Part shown: piece by piece, positions 54,011 to 63,367 of the stretch
Numbering within the stretch: the stretch's first letter is position 1
Layout of the letters: each line of letters opens with the position of its first letter
NCBI RefSeq assembly: GCF_018129405.1
Contig: NZ_JAFCLP010000017.1
Span: 1-64,000 of the forward strand
Source: Bradyrhizobium iriomotense
Lineage (GTDB): Bacteria; Pseudomonadota; Alphaproteobacteria; Rhizobiales; Xanthobacteraceae
Length of the DNA stretch: 64,000 bases
Direction of reading: 5' to 3'
Notes under the pieces: model-generated
Told to the model about the DNA's origin: nothing
The model's database searches: none
What the model saw: only the letters and a program-made list of their open reading frames with translations
Position numbers and translations under genes: made by a program

Positions 54011-56221
54011 TCACCTCGCTAGTCTCCGCCGCGCGCCGGTGCGGCCGAACAGGGTTCGGAACGCACTGACGATGGTGGCGGCGAACTCGGGATCGTTGAT
54101 GTTCTTAGGTGTGCGAATGAGCTGGCGATTGCCGGTCTGGCGCACGTTGTGCTCCAGCGCGCGGAACAGCGCAGCGTCGGCGTCCGGATCCCAGAACGGC
54201 TGGCCTCGCGCGTCGAGCGCGGAGACGCCGCCCTCGGGCAGGAAAACGCGCACAGGTCCGTCCATCCGGTTGAGCCGCTCGGCGATCCAGCGGCCCATGC
54301 GCTCGTTCTCCTCGGCTGTCGTCCGCATCAACGTCACCTGCGGATTGTGGACGTGGAACTTGCGGCGGCGGTAGCGCTCGGGAATGGTGTCGGGTGCGCC
54401 GAAATTGACCATGTCGAGCGCGCCGACCGAGCCGACATAGGGAATCCGGCTGCGGATGATCGCACTGAGGCGATCCTCCGTTGCCGGAAACACGCCGCCC
54501 ATCAGCAGGTCGCAGATCTCGGTCGTGGTGAGGTCGATGACGCCTGAGAGCTGCCCGGACTCGACGAGTTTTTCCATGGAGCGACCGCCGACGCCGGTGG
54601 CATGGAAGACCAGGCATTCGAAATCGTCGCGCAGCTCGGCTGCGATCTTCTGCACCGCCGGCGTGGTGACGCCGAACATGGTGATGCCGACCGAAGGCAG
54701 ACCGCCGGCCTCGCGCGCTGTCGCGGCACGCGTATCGAGCCGCGCCTTGACCATGCCAGCGAGGGCATTGGCGCCGTTGGCGAGCACCGTACGCGAGATC
54801 GCGTTCAGCCCCTGCACGTCGGTGACCGAATACATCATGGTGATGTCGGCGGGGCCGACATAGGGCCCGACGTCGCCCGAGGCGATGGAGGAGATGATCA
54901 GTTTTGGCACGCCGACGGGCAGGGCGCGCATGCCCGGCGCAACCAGCGACGCCGCGCCCGAGCCGCCGGCCGAGATCACGCCGGCAACATTGCCCTGGCG
55001 CCGCAGCCAGTTGGCGAAGGCATCGGCCATCGCGGTCACGGCGGCGCCGCGATCGGCGCCGAATACGGCGGATCCGCCGCGGCCGTGGTTCAGGGCAATC
55101 TCCTGCGCGGAGACATCGCAGCTGGATTGCTTGCCGCTGATCGAGACGTCCACCAGCCGCGTGCGAAGGCCGGTCGCTGCGATGATGTCGCGAATGTAGC
55201 GCAACTCCTGGCCCTTGGTATCGAGCGTGCCGACGACCAGCACGACAGGCGGCCCCGCGGTCTGCGCCGCCACCGGCTCGCGCCTGCGCCGCGTCGTCTC
55301 CTCCAGCCGCGTGACGTCCGTGGAGCGCGTGCGGGCCGCTGCCTCGATGCGGGCGATCGGCACCGGCTGCGACCATCGCGTCGGCAGCGCCGGGTTGGAG
55401 ATGTAGATGCGGACCGGTCCGTCGCGGCGTGGCGCCGGCGCGGGTTTCGCCTCGGCGCCGGACGCGGGGATGTCGACATCCGGCTCGAGCTCGGCGTGAA
55501 GCCCGACGCCGAGCAGGCGCTGCTGGAGCTCGCGGTCGGCGGCGAGCCGCGCGGAGTCGATGATGCGGTTGATCCGGCCGTTGACCATGATCGCAACGTT
55601 GCGGGAGATCGCGGTGGCAACGCCGATATTCTGCTCGATCACGAGCACGGACATGTCACCGTCCTCGCCCAGCCGCAGCAGCATCTCCTCGACCTGCGCC
55701 ACGATGACGGGCGCGAGGCCTTCGGTTGGCTCGTCCATGATCAGGAGATGCGGATTGGTGAGCAGCGCGCGCGAGATCGCCAGCATCTGCTGTTCGCCGC
55801 CGGAGAGCTGGCCGCCACCGTGGCCCTTGCGTTCGGCGAGCCGCGGGAAGGTGTCGTAGATGCGCTCGACGGTCCAGGCGCCGGAGCGCATCCCGCCGGC
55901 GAGCTGCAAATGCTCGTCGACACTGAGCGAGCGCCAGAGACGGCGGCCTTGCGGCACATAGCCGACGCCGAGACGCGCGATCTGGGCCGGCGGCCGCCGC
56001 GTGACATCCTCGCCGCGCACGCGGATCGATCCGCCGCTCACGCCGACCAGCCCCATGATCGCCCTGCACAGCGTGGTCTTGCCCATGCCGTTGCGGCCGA
56101 CGACGGAGAACACGCCGCTCTCCAGCGTGAGATCGACGCCTTGCAGCGCGTGGGAGTGACCGTAGTAGACGTCGAGGCCGCGAACCTCGAGCGCGGCGGA
56201 AGAGCGGCGGGCTTCATTCAT
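54011..56221 (-). CDS. LivF-type ABC ATPase fused to a Tm-1-like (UPF0261) domain
   Basis: 736 residues. Residues 1-240 are a branched-chain amino-acid-type ABC ATPase: Walker [10 protein letters not shown] (42-50), signature LSGGEQQ (139-145), Walker B LLIMDEPT (159-166). A ~80-residue Pro/Arg-rich linker leads to a Tm-1-like/UPF0261 domain (about 325-735), recognised by [69 protein letters not shown] and [13 protein letters not shown]. It couples uptake energy to an enzyme of unknown chemistry whose partner TIM barrel is encoded next. Overlaps LivG by 8 bp. Confidence 0.9.
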   Translation of the reverse strand: MNEARRSSAALEVRGLDVYYGHSHALQGVDLTLESGVFSVVGRNGMGKTTLCRAIMGLVGVSGGSIRVRGEDVTRRPPAQIARLGVGYVPQGRRLWRSLSVDEHLQLAGGMRSGAWTVERIYDTFPRLAERKGHGGGQLSGGEQQMLAISRALLTNPHLLIMDEPTEGLAPVIVAQVEEMLLRLGEDGDMSVLVIEQNIGVATAISRNVAIMVNGRINRIIDSARLAADRELQQRLLGVGLHAELEPDVDIPASGAEAKPAPAPRRDGPVRIYISNPALPTRWSQPVPIARIEAAARTRSTDVTRLEETTRRRREPVAAQTAGPPVVLVVGTLDTKGQELRYIRDIIAATGLRTRLVDVSISGKQSSCDVSAQEIALNHGRGGSAVFGADRGAAVTAMADAFANWLRRQGNVAGVISAGGSGAASLVAPGMRALPVGVPKLIISSIASGDVGPYVGPADITMMYSVTDVQGLNAISRTVLANGANALAGMVKARLDTRAATAREAGGLPSVGITMFGVTTPAVQKIAAELRDDFECLVFHATGVGGRSMEKLVESGQLSGVIDLTTTEICDLLMGGVFPATEDRLSAIIRSRIPYVGSVGALDMVNFGAPDTIPERYRRRKFHVHNPQVTLMRTTAEENERMGRWIAERLNRMDGPVRVFLPEGGVSALDARGQPFWDPDADAALFRALEHNVRQTGNRQLIRTPKNINDPEFAATIVSAFRTLFGRTGARRRLAR

Positions 56222-56996
56222 GGCCGCCTCCGAGATAGAGCTCCTGCACCTCGGGATCGGACTGGATCTCCTCGGGCAGTCCCTCCTTGAAGACGCGCCC
56301 GTTGTGCATCATCGTGACGCTCTCGACGACGCGTAAGGCCACGTCCATGTCGTGCTCGATGATGATGTAGCCGATATGCGCGGGCAGGGAGGTCAGGATC
56401 TCGATCAGCTCTTGCCGCTCCGTCGGCGACAGGCCTGCGGCCGGCTCGTCGAACAGCACGAAGCGCGGGGCGCCGGCCAGCGCCAGCGCGATTTCGAGCT
56501 GGCGCTGCTGGCCGTGCGCGAGCTCGGCCACGCGCTGGTCCTTCACGGCGGACAGATGCACGGCCTGGACGAGATTGTCGGCTGCATGCATCAGGGCGTC
56601 GTTCTGTCCCGGCCGCAGGAACGAGAAGCGCCCGCGCGAGACGCCGCGGCAGGCGAGATAGACGTTGTCCTGCACGGTGAGACCCGGGAACAGCGCCGAG
56701 ATCTGGTAGGTGCGGCGCAGCCCGCGGCGGATGCGTTCATAGGGCGGGAAGTGGGTGACGTCCTCGCCGAAGAAGCGGATGGTGCCGGAGGAGGGCGGGA
56801 AATCGCCGGTGATGCAGTTGAACAGCGTGGTCTTGCCGGCGCCGTTCGAGCCGAGCACGGCGCGCCGCTCGCCCGGTCTCACCGTGATGGTGACGTCCGT
56901 CAGCGCCGCCAGCGCGCCGAACAGCCGCGTCACGCCGCGCAGCTCGAGCGCGGCACTGGCACCGACGGCGGAGAGGCGCTGGGCGACGCTATCCAT
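56214..56996 (-). CDS. LivG-type ABC transporter ATPase
   Basis: 260 residues from ATG 56996 ([12 protein letters not shown]). Walker [10 protein letters not shown], a LivG-type [14 protein letters not shown] signature (first residues AHGQQ instead of LSGGQ, normal for LivG), Walker [13 protein letters not shown] and the H-loop IIIEHDMDV. It pairs with the LivF-type half of the fusion downstream. The start overlaps the LivM stop by 8 bp. Confidence 0.92.
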   Translation of the reverse strand: MDSVAQRLSAVGASAALELRGVTRLFGALAALTDVTITVRPGERRAVLGSNGAGKTTLFNCITGDFPPSSGTIRFFGEDVTHFPPYERIRRGLRRTYQISALFPGLTVQDNVYLACRGVSRGRFSFLRPGQNDALMHAADNLVQAVHLSAVKDQRVAELAHGQQRQLEIALALAGAPRFVLFDEPAAGLSPTERQELIEILTSLPAHIGYIIIEHDMDVALRVVESVTMMHNGRVFKEGLPEEIQSDPEVQELYLGGGHE

Positions 56997-58071
56997 GGCG
57001 ATGCCCTCCGCCGGAGCGGCTGACGTCGCGGCGTTGATGCTGACGCCAGCGCTGCCACAGCCCAATGACGCCGTCCGAGGACCAGAACACGATGGCGAGG
57101 AAGCCGAGGCCGATCAGCAGGCGGAAACGGTTGCCGTCGAGTCCGAGCCGGACCAGGAAGTCGAGCGCGAAGGTGCGCAGCAACACGAAGATCAGCGCGC
57201 CGATGAAGGGTCCGATCGGGCGGGTGATCCCACCGACCACAGCGATGATCAGCACGTCGATGCAGGCGCCGACGCTGACCGAGCCCGGCGAGATCTGGCG
57301 ATAGTTCCAGACCTGAAGGACGCCGGCGAGCGCGGCGACGAAAGACGCGAAGGCATAGGCGGCGACGCGATGGGCGTTGACGTTGAAGCCCAGCGCAGCC
57401 ATGCGCCGCGGATTGTCGCGCACGCCCTGGAGCGCGAGGCCGAAGGGGGCGCGCGAGAGATATTCGACCGCGAAGTAGCAGAGCGCGGCAGTCGCGAGCA
57501 CGACATAGTAGAAGGGAATGTCGGCGCGCCAGTTGACGCCCCAGAAGTGCGGCGTGGCCACGTTGTTGATGCCGGTATGGCCGTTGAAGATCGCCCAGTT
57601 CTGGTTGGTGAAATAGTAGAAGGCCGCGCCGATCGCGAGCGTGATCATGATGGTGTAGATGCCTTCGGTGCGCACCGCGAGTGCGCCGCCGAGCGTTCCG
57701 AAGGCGGTCGCTAGCGCAAGCGCCATCGGGACTGCGAGCCACCACGGCCAGCCCAGGCTGATATTGGCATTGCCGCTGACGCCAAACACGGCGACCATGT
57801 ACGCCGAGAAGCCAGCGATGGTGAGCTGCATCAGGCTGACCGTGCCGCCATAGCCGGCAAGGAACATCAGGCTCAGCGCCATGGTGCCGAGGATCAGCGT
57901 GGTGGCGAAGATCTCGATCAGGAAGAAGCCGTTGGCAATCAGCGGCATGATCAGGAGGACGGCCGCGACGACCCAGGCGGCGGGATTGTTCACCTCCGGC
58001 CACGTCCGCGCGGGGCGCTGTGCTCCGGCAGCGGGACGAACGGCAATGCGGGCGTCGTGGGCAAGCGACAT
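56989..58071 (-). CDS. LivM-type ABC transporter permease
   Basis: 360 residues with about nine or ten membrane helices. LivM signatures are FLAGYGGTVSLMQLTIAGFSAY in the first third, the EAA-like loop GLALQGVRDNPRRMAALGFN and the C-terminal IGLGFLAIVFWSSDG. It forms the permease heterodimer with LivH (1-bp gap). The N-terminal ~25 residues are an extra cytoplasmic tail. Confidence 0.92.
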   Translation of the reverse strand: MSLAHDARIAVRPAAGAQRPARTWPEVNNPAAWVVAAVLLIMPLIANGFFLIEIFATTLILGTMALSLMFLAGYGGTVSLMQLTIAGFSAYMVAVFGVSGNANISLGWPWWLAVPMALALATAFGTLGGALAVRTEGIYTIMITLAIGAAFYYFTNQNWAIFNGHTGINNVATPHFWGVNWRADIPFYYVVLATAALCYFAVEYLSRAPFGLALQGVRDNPRRMAALGFNVNAHRVAAYAFASFVAALAGVLQVWNYRQISPGSVSVGACIDVLIIAVVGGITRPIGPFIGALIFVLLRTFALDFLVRLGLDGNRFRLLIGLGFLAIVFWSSDGVIGLWQRWRQHQRRDVSRSGGGHRHG

Positions 58072-58072
58072 C

Positions 58073-59083
58073 TCAGCGCCTCGCCAACAGACCTTGCGGC
58101 CGGATCGCCAGCACCAGCACCATGATCAGGAAGGTCACGACGATGGCGTAGGTCGGGATGTAGACCGAGCCGAGCTGCTCGGCGAGGCCGATGATCAGCG
58201 CGCCGAGCGCCGCACCGGGGATCGAGCCCATGCCGCCGACGATCACGACCACGAGGGAGGCCAGCAGGAAGCGGATGTCCTCGCCGGGCGACAATGACTG
58301 GAACGTGCCGCCGACCACGCCGGCTATACCGGCAAGTCCCGCGCCGAAGGCGAACACCAGCACGAAGACGAGCTGGATGCGCACGCCGGTCGCAGCGAGG
58401 ATATCGCGGTCGTCGACGCCGGCGCGGATGATCATGCCGACGCGGGTGCGGTTGAGCGCGAGCCACATCGCCACGCCGATGACCACGGACGCGGCGAAGA
58501 TCACGAGCCGCACCAGCGGGTATCGGAGATAGACCGGCTCGCCCGAGGATTTCACCGCTGTGATCAGCGGCAGGTCCACAGGTCCGATCAACCAGCTCGG
58601 GGTCTGGATCTGGTAGAAATCGCCGCCGCAGGCCCAGAGCATGAGGTCGGCAAACACGATCGACAGCCCGATCGTCACCATGGTTTGCCTGAGGTCCTGG
58701 CCCTCCATGCGCCGGAACACGATCACCTGGAGCAGCACGCCGACCAGGGCCGTCAGGATAAAGGCGACGATGAAGCTGAGCAGCCAGGAGCCGGTCGATG
58801 TGCTGATGGCGTAGCCGACATAGCCGCCGAACAGATAGAGCGAGCCATGCGCGAGGTTGACGTTGCGCATCAGGCCGAAGATCAGAGTAAAGCCGCTGGC
58901 GACGAGGAAGTAGAGGCCACCGAGCGTGATGCCGTTGAAGACGGCGTTGAGGAAGACGCGCTTGCGGCCGATGGCCTCTTCGAGACCTGGCGGCCAGACC
59001 GCAAATATCAGCCAGAGCACGACGGCAATGGCAATGATCGTGATCAGCGCCCAGGCGGGATGGCGTTCGACAAAGCGGCTCAT
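58073..59083 (-). CDS. LivH-type ABC transporter permease
   Basis: 336 residues, eight or nine membrane helices, LivH motifs GITLGGLYFLVASGFTLIFG and LMRNVNLAHGSLYLFGG, and the EAA-like loop TRVGMIIRAGVDDRDILAATG. ATG 59083 is preferred: translation upstream of it would run through the palindromic repeat. The ribosome-binding site GAGGTG is formed by the repeat's inner edge, eight bases before the ATG. Confidence 0.93.
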   Translation of the reverse strand: MSRFVERHPAWALITIIAIAVVLWLIFAVWPPGLEEAIGRKRVFLNAVFNGITLGGLYFLVASGFTLIFGLMRNVNLAHGSLYLFGGYVGYAISTSTGSWLLSFIVAFILTALVGVLLQVIVFRRMEGQDLRQTMVTIGLSIVFADLMLWACGGDFYQIQTPSWLIGPVDLPLITAVKSSGEPVYLRYPLVRLVIFAASVVIGVAMWLALNRTRVGMIIRAGVDDRDILAATGVRIQLVFVLVFAFGAGLAGIAGVVGGTFQSLSPGEDIRFLLASLVVVIVGGMGSIPGAALGALIIGLAEQLGSVYIPTYAIVVTFLIMVLVLAIRPQGLLARR

Positions 59084-59090
59084 GGCTTCA

Positions 59091-59219
59091 CCTCGCCCCG
59101 CTTGCGGGGAGAGGTCGCGCCGAAGGCGCGGGTGAGGGGGAGTTTCCGCGAGTCGAACTGCCACCGACCTCGTGGAGATTCTCCCTCACCCCAACCCTCT
59201 CCCCGCAAGCGGGGCGAGG
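59091..59219. repeat. 129-bp palindromic repeat, copy 2
   Basis: Same length, orientation and inverted ends as copy 1 at 49632-49760. It lies in the 283-bp gap between the AraC gene and livH, starting 8 bp before the livH ATG. Its edge (CCTC on the plus strand, GAGG on the mRNA) contributes the livH ribosome-binding site. Folding of the arm into a hairpin would hide that site. Confidence 0.9.
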
Positions 59220-59366
59220 GGGCATGCAAGCCGTTGCCGGCTGCGAGCCCTGCCATCGACGTGCGTCCTCCCGGACTCAGCGATCCTCTTTTCGGGATCG
59301 CGTTGCCCACATCCTAGCCGGGCGGCGAGGGCGACGTTTGATCGTGAGTATCTTTTCGTGCAGCAG

Positions 59367-60194
59367 TCAGGCGCGCAAAACCTTGGCTGCGCGACGATAA
59401 TCGGTCGGGGCCATCCCCACATTGGCGGCGAAGAAGCGGGTGAAACCGCTCTGCGAGGAGAAGCCGAGATCAAAGCCGATATCGGCGATCGGCGTCTCGC
59501 TGGCCACCAGCGCTTCGAGCGCCTGTTCCATGATCAGCGTGTTGAGATAAAGGTTTGGCGTAACCCCGGTCTGGACGCGGAACAGCCGGTAGAAATGCGG
59601 CCGCGACAGGCCGGATTCGCGCGCAATGGTGTCGAGCTCGATCTCGGCGCCGGGGCTCTCCGACATCATCTTGATACACTTGCGCACGCGAAAATCGGTG
59701 ACGGAGCCGCTTGCGCGCGGATCCCGCGCTATCTCGGCCTGCTGCCAGCTTTCATCGTAGCAGATGTCGATCAGCCTCCGCAGCTCGCAATCAAGACTCG
59801 AGAGTGATGGTGCGCCGCACACAAGCGCCGCGGTTCGTCTGATGTGCTTGTCGAGCGCCGGCGTGCGCTTGAATTGGGTGCGGCCGAAACGCAAACGGTC
59901 GGTGCCCGAGGCATCGGGCGCAAACCATTCGGCATTGACGTAGAGCACGAAGAAGATGGCGCCGCCGTCGAGATCGGTCGGCAGGAAGTTGTGTGGTTCC
60001 CAGGGATTGACGGCGACAACGGAAGATTCAGTGAGATCGTAATGTCCATCGGAAACATCGATGCATGCCGGCATACCGCCGACATGGAAGATCAGATGAC
60101 CTTCACGATGCGCGTGGATATTGAAAGGGCGGTTCAACTGATAAACCGTCGCCCGACCGAACCGGCCGTGGAAGACGGCGAGCGCCCGGCTCAT
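59367..60194 (-). CDS. AraC-family transcriptional regulator
   Basis: 275 residues. An N-terminal cupin-type ligand domain (HAHREGHLIFHVGG, AVNPWEPHNFLP) and a C-terminal pair of helix-turn-helix units: LDTIARESGLSRPHFYRLFRVQTGVTPNLYL and IADIGFDLGFSSQSGFTRFFAANVGMAPTDYRR. It lies between the binding-protein and permease genes in the same direction, so it is the likely inducer-dependent regulator of the 22-kb cluster. Start 60194 with GGGAGGGGAAG upstream; the frame is open further, but that stretch is not conserved-looking. Confidence 0.92.
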   Translation of the reverse strand: MSRALAVFHGRFGRATVYQLNRPFNIHAHREGHLIFHVGGMPACIDVSDGHYDLTESSVVAVNPWEPHNFLPTDLDGGAIFFVLYVNAEWFAPDASGTDRLRFGRTQFKRTPALDKHIRRTAALVCGAPSLSSLDCELRRLIDICYDESWQQAEIARDPRASGSVTDFRVRKCIKMMSESPGAEIELDTIARESGLSRPHFYRLFRVQTGVTPNLYLNTLIMEQALEALVASETPIADIGFDLGFSSQSGFTRFFAANVGMAPTDYRRAAKVLRA

Positions 60195-60318
60195 GCCTTC
60201 CCCTCCCGAATGTTCTTGTCTTTTCAGCCAGCGTTCAACAACGCCGCCGAGATTGCAAGAGCGGAGAGCGACCGCGTCAGCAAGTCGCTCCCCAGTTGCG
60301 CACTGTCGATGTGATGCG

Positions 60319-61569
60319 TCAGTACTTCTTACATTCCGGCACGGTCCGGCTGGGCAGGCCGATCTTCGAGAACACGGCCGCATCATAGCCGAGCGTCTGA
60401 TTCACGTTCGGGATCACCTTCACGACCTTGCTGAACAGCGCGCCCTTGCCGTCGTCGACGACTTCGGTGACGAAGTTGGTGCCGATCGCCTGCCTGTTGG
60501 AGTCGAGCTTGATCTTGCCGTTCGGCGCGTCGAGCTCGATCTTCGCCAGCGCTTCCCTGAACTTCGCCTGATTGTTGGAGAGATCGCCATTGACCTGACG
60601 GAGTGCGAGGATCAGCGCCATGGTTGAATCATAGTAGTTGGTCGCCAGCAGCGAGGGGCTCGGGAAGCGCTTGTTGGGCGGGAAGGCGTCCTGATAGGCC
60701 TTCACGAACTTCTGCCAGCCCGGATCCTCCCAGGTGTCGGCCTGGCCGCTCGCTGCGATGGTGCCGATGAGGGCATTCTTGGCGTTACCCTTCGACGACA
60801 GGATTGTCTGGTCGATCATGATGGAACCGCCCATCAGATGCGCCTTGCCGCCGGCCTGCTGATACTGGTTCAGGAAGTTGACGGCATCCGCGCCGCCAAG
60901 CCCGAGATAGATCGCATCGACATCGTCGGGCAGGGCGGCGATGACGGAGGCAAAGTCCTTCGTTCCCAGCGGCACCCATTGCCGGTTGGTGACCTGTCCG
61001 CCGGCGCCGCAGAACTCGAGCACCAGCCCGAACACCTGGGTATAGATGAAGGAATAATCCTCGCCGACGGTCGCGATCTTGCGATACTTCTTGTCCTCAT
61101 AGGCGTATTTGCCGAGGCCGACCTGCCACTGCGCGCCGTCCATGTTGTAGCGGAAGAAGTTCGGAGCAGGATCGACATAGGTGGTTTCCTGCGCGCCCGA
61201 CGCCGCATTGACGAAGGTCAGCTCGGGATGGGTCTTGGCAAAGTTCTTCACCGCGATGCCTTCGTCGCCGGAGAGCGGCGAAAGCAGGATCTGCACCTTG
61301 TCCTGCTCGATCAGCTTCCGGACCGCGCGCACAGCGGAGTCAGGCGTCGCGTCGGTCGAGGCGACGATGAATTCGAGTTCCTTGTCGCCGATCTTCTTGC
61401 CCAGCACATTGAGCGCGGTCTGGTGGCCGCGCATGCCGTCCTCACCAAGCACGGTGTAGGTGCCTTCGAGCGTTGCGGTCACGCCCACCTTGATCTTTTC
61501 CTGGGCGATCGCGGCGCCTGAAAGAAACAGGCTGCTCAGCGCGAGCAGCCCCATACTGCATTTCGACAT
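60319..61569 (-). CDS. Liv-type ABC transporter substrate-binding protein
   Basis: 416 residues. Signal peptide (about 1-22, AIA-QEKIKVGV), then the type I periplasmic binding fold: VGVTATLEGTYTVLGEDGMRG, SPLSGDEGIAVKN, FVNAASGAQETTYVDP, SLLATNYYDSTM. These proteins feed LivHMGF transporters with amino acids, amides or aromatic acids; the ligand cannot be told here. First gene of the long minus-strand cluster. AGGGAGGAG precedes the ATG. Confidence 0.93.
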   Translation of the reverse strand: MSKCSMGLLALSSLFLSGAAIAQEKIKVGVTATLEGTYTVLGEDGMRGHQTALNVLGKKIGDKELEFIVASTDATPDSAVRAVRKLIEQDKVQILLSPLSGDEGIAVKNFAKTHPELTFVNAASGAQETTYVDPAPNFFRYNMDGAQWQVGLGKYAYEDKKYRKIATVGEDYSFIYTQVFGLVLEFCGAGGQVTNRQWVPLGTKDFASVIAALPDDVDAIYLGLGGADAVNFLNQYQQAGGKAHLMGGSIMIDQTILSSKGNAKNALIGTIAASGQADTWEDPGWQKFVKAYQDAFPPNKRFPSPSLLATNYYDSTMALILALRQVNGDLSNNQAKFREALAKIELDAPNGKIKLDSNRQAIGTNFVTEVVDDGKGALFSKVVKVIPNVNQTLGYDAAVFSKIGLPSRTVPECKKY

Positions 61570-62005
61570 TGTGCTCCTCCCTGTGTCATTGATTTATTGC
61601 CGCACCGAACCGGCACGACGCCCGTGGCTCGAAAGGCTCGCGGATTTGACGGGAAGGCTAGCCGAAGTCTGATGCGGTGCATGCGTGGACGCCTCGTTCG
61701 GCTTGACGGGCAGTCTCATTTTGGATGTTGCGGCGCAAATGGTTTCGCGGTGCAACAGGTGGTGGGTGAGGCGTTCTCGGGCTCGCCAATTCGAGCCACG
61801 ATGCCAGCAGTTCAGTCGAGCGCGAAGTTGCGTGCGCTCCGAGCCTGAGGGCGGCCGTGGTCGGGATTTACCACCACGACCGTGACTCGTGGGTTTGACT
61901 CCTCTCGGCGTTGTAAGGGTACGGCGCGCTTCATCGCCGTTATCTTCGACTAAGACGGCAATACGCTTTGGTCAGTCCGGACCGATGGATGTTGAACGCG
62001 CAGGG
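61570..62005. other. Intergenic region upstream of the catabolic cluster
   Basis: About 435 bp between the binding-protein start and the end of the Gly/His-rich protein gene. It should hold the main promoter and AraC operator of the cluster, but no clear direct repeat or sigma consensus was found. Open frames here have no ribosome-binding site. Confidence 0.5.
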
Positions 62006-62371
62006 CTAGCTGCAGCTGAGCGGTAACGGCTGGTCAGGATGCAGCTCGTACCAATCGTAGCAATCCGGATAGGCGCCGTAGAATCCATAGCCGGGCCGGT
62101 AGCGGCCGTAGCTGTGAAACGCGTGCTGGCGAAGGCCACCGGCATGACCACCGAAGCCGAGGTGCTCGCCGCCGAACCGGGCGCCGCCGCCAAAACCCCC
62201 ATCATGGCCCATGCCGCCGAAATGCGCGCCGCCGCCAAAGCCCGCATGTCCGCCGCCGAAGCCGCCACCGCCGTGGCCGCCGCCACCGCCGCCGCCATGC
62301 GCATTGGCCGCGCCGATGGCGAGCGTCGAGGCGAGTGCTGCCGTCGCCAGAATCATGATTGTGCGTTTCAT
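62006..62371 (-). CDS. Gly/His-rich small exported protein
   Basis: 121 residues from ATG 62371, with GAGGAG seven bases upstream. Signal peptide about 1-24 (ANA-HGGGG), then a low-complexity segment rich in Gly, His and Phe (GGGHGGGGFGGGHAGFGGGA) and a Tyr-rich end with two Cys (PDCYDWYELHPDQPLPLSCS). It resembles the many Gly-rich surface proteins of Bradyrhizobiaceae. His content suggests possible metal binding. Function unknown. Confidence 0.78.
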   Translation of the reverse strand: MKRTIMILATAALASTLAIGAANAHGGGGGGGHGGGGFGGGHAGFGGGAHFGGMGHDGGFGGGARFGGEHLGFGGHAGGLRQHAFHSYGRYRPGYGFYGAYPDCYDWYELHPDQPLPLSCS

Positions 62372-62626
62372 GAGAAACTCCTCTCGTGTTGGGCTCCTGG
62401 TCATGCCGTAGGCGAGGCTGCGGATGATCGGGCCAGTGATGAAAGAGAGGTAGGCGCGCTGCGCGGCAATCCAACTGAATTCGGCGTCAGATATCGGCGT
62501 GCCGCTCGCGAAGATCATCTCGTCGCGCGTGGCCGTGACGCACGCGAGGGAGCGGGCTGAACAGCGCAGCCCGCTCCCGTCATTCCAAATCCCGGCGGCG
62601 CTACACGGCCGGCCGCGTTGGTGCGA

Positions 62627-62875
62627 TCAGAAGCTGCCCGTGCCCGGCTCGCACGGCACGTTGTTGCCGGTCCACGGCGCGGTGGCAAAGGCGCCGACGC
62701 GCGGTGCTGGAACGCAGGCGCGTTCGCCCGGATAATAGAATGGCGCGTTCGTCGCGACCGTATCGGCTTCCATCGCGGGCTGCTGCACGACGCGATGGTG
62801 CTCGCGCGCCATGACGGGGCCGCCCAGCATGGCGGCTGCGATCAATCCCATCGACAACAGTTTGGACGTGGTCAT
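62627..62875 (-). CDS. Small exported protein
   Basis: 82 residues. Signal peptide (MTTSKLLSMGLIAAAMLGGPVMA, cleavage before REHH) followed by a short basic/His stretch and a Pro/Gly-rich mature part with two Cys (RACVPAP, VPCEPGTGSF). GGAGAGAG precedes the ATG. Function unknown; similar in type to the exported Gly/His-rich protein downstream. Confidence 0.72.
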   Translation of the reverse strand: MTTSKLLSMGLIAAAMLGGPVMAREHHRVVQQPAMEADTVATNAPFYYPGERACVPAPRVGAFATAPWTGNNVPCEPGTGSF

Positions 62876-63367
62876 TCGCTCTCTCCATTGATGACATCAG
62901 GCCGAACCAAGCCGGCTCGTCATCGAGGTGTGAACGATCGGTCGCGATTCAAACGCACGATTTGCTCACCGCAGTTCAACCGCCTGTGAGCCGATGCGGC
63001 GTCGCAACCACGATCGTGCGAATGCATAACATCCGTGGCCCCTGAAACTACAGCACGTGCGTTGACGGCATATGTTCGATCCATCGCAGCTCGCAGCGGA
63101 GCCCCGGAAGATGATCACGAGCTTGGCAACACGCATCGTTCTTGCATCGGCGCTGCTCGTGAGGCGCGTCGTCCGCAACATGAACTGGAATTCAATGGCA
63201 GCGTCCGCGCCGCAAGCCTATCTCGTACCACAGCGAATGGCCGGCATCAGGCGGCGTCAAAGCCACGGGTTCGGCGCGCGCGGACGTCGAACATGACACC
63301 GCGCGCCGCTGAACCCATGCTTCCTCACCGCGCACTAAGGCGCCGCGCGGAACGTGGAGCGAAGATC
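62876..63367. other. Intergenic region before the response regulator
   Basis: About 490 bp between divergent genes. A short plus-strand frame from 63072 contains MITSLATRIVLASALLV, which resembles a signal peptide but then degenerates into basic sequence, so I do not call it a gene; it may be a decayed one. No RNA gene or repeat was recognised. Confidence 0.4.

Noticed and set aside
63072-63296. Small exported protein before the response regulator
   Set aside because: A short signal-like stretch is present, but the rest is basic and without pattern, and no ribosome-binding site supports the start.
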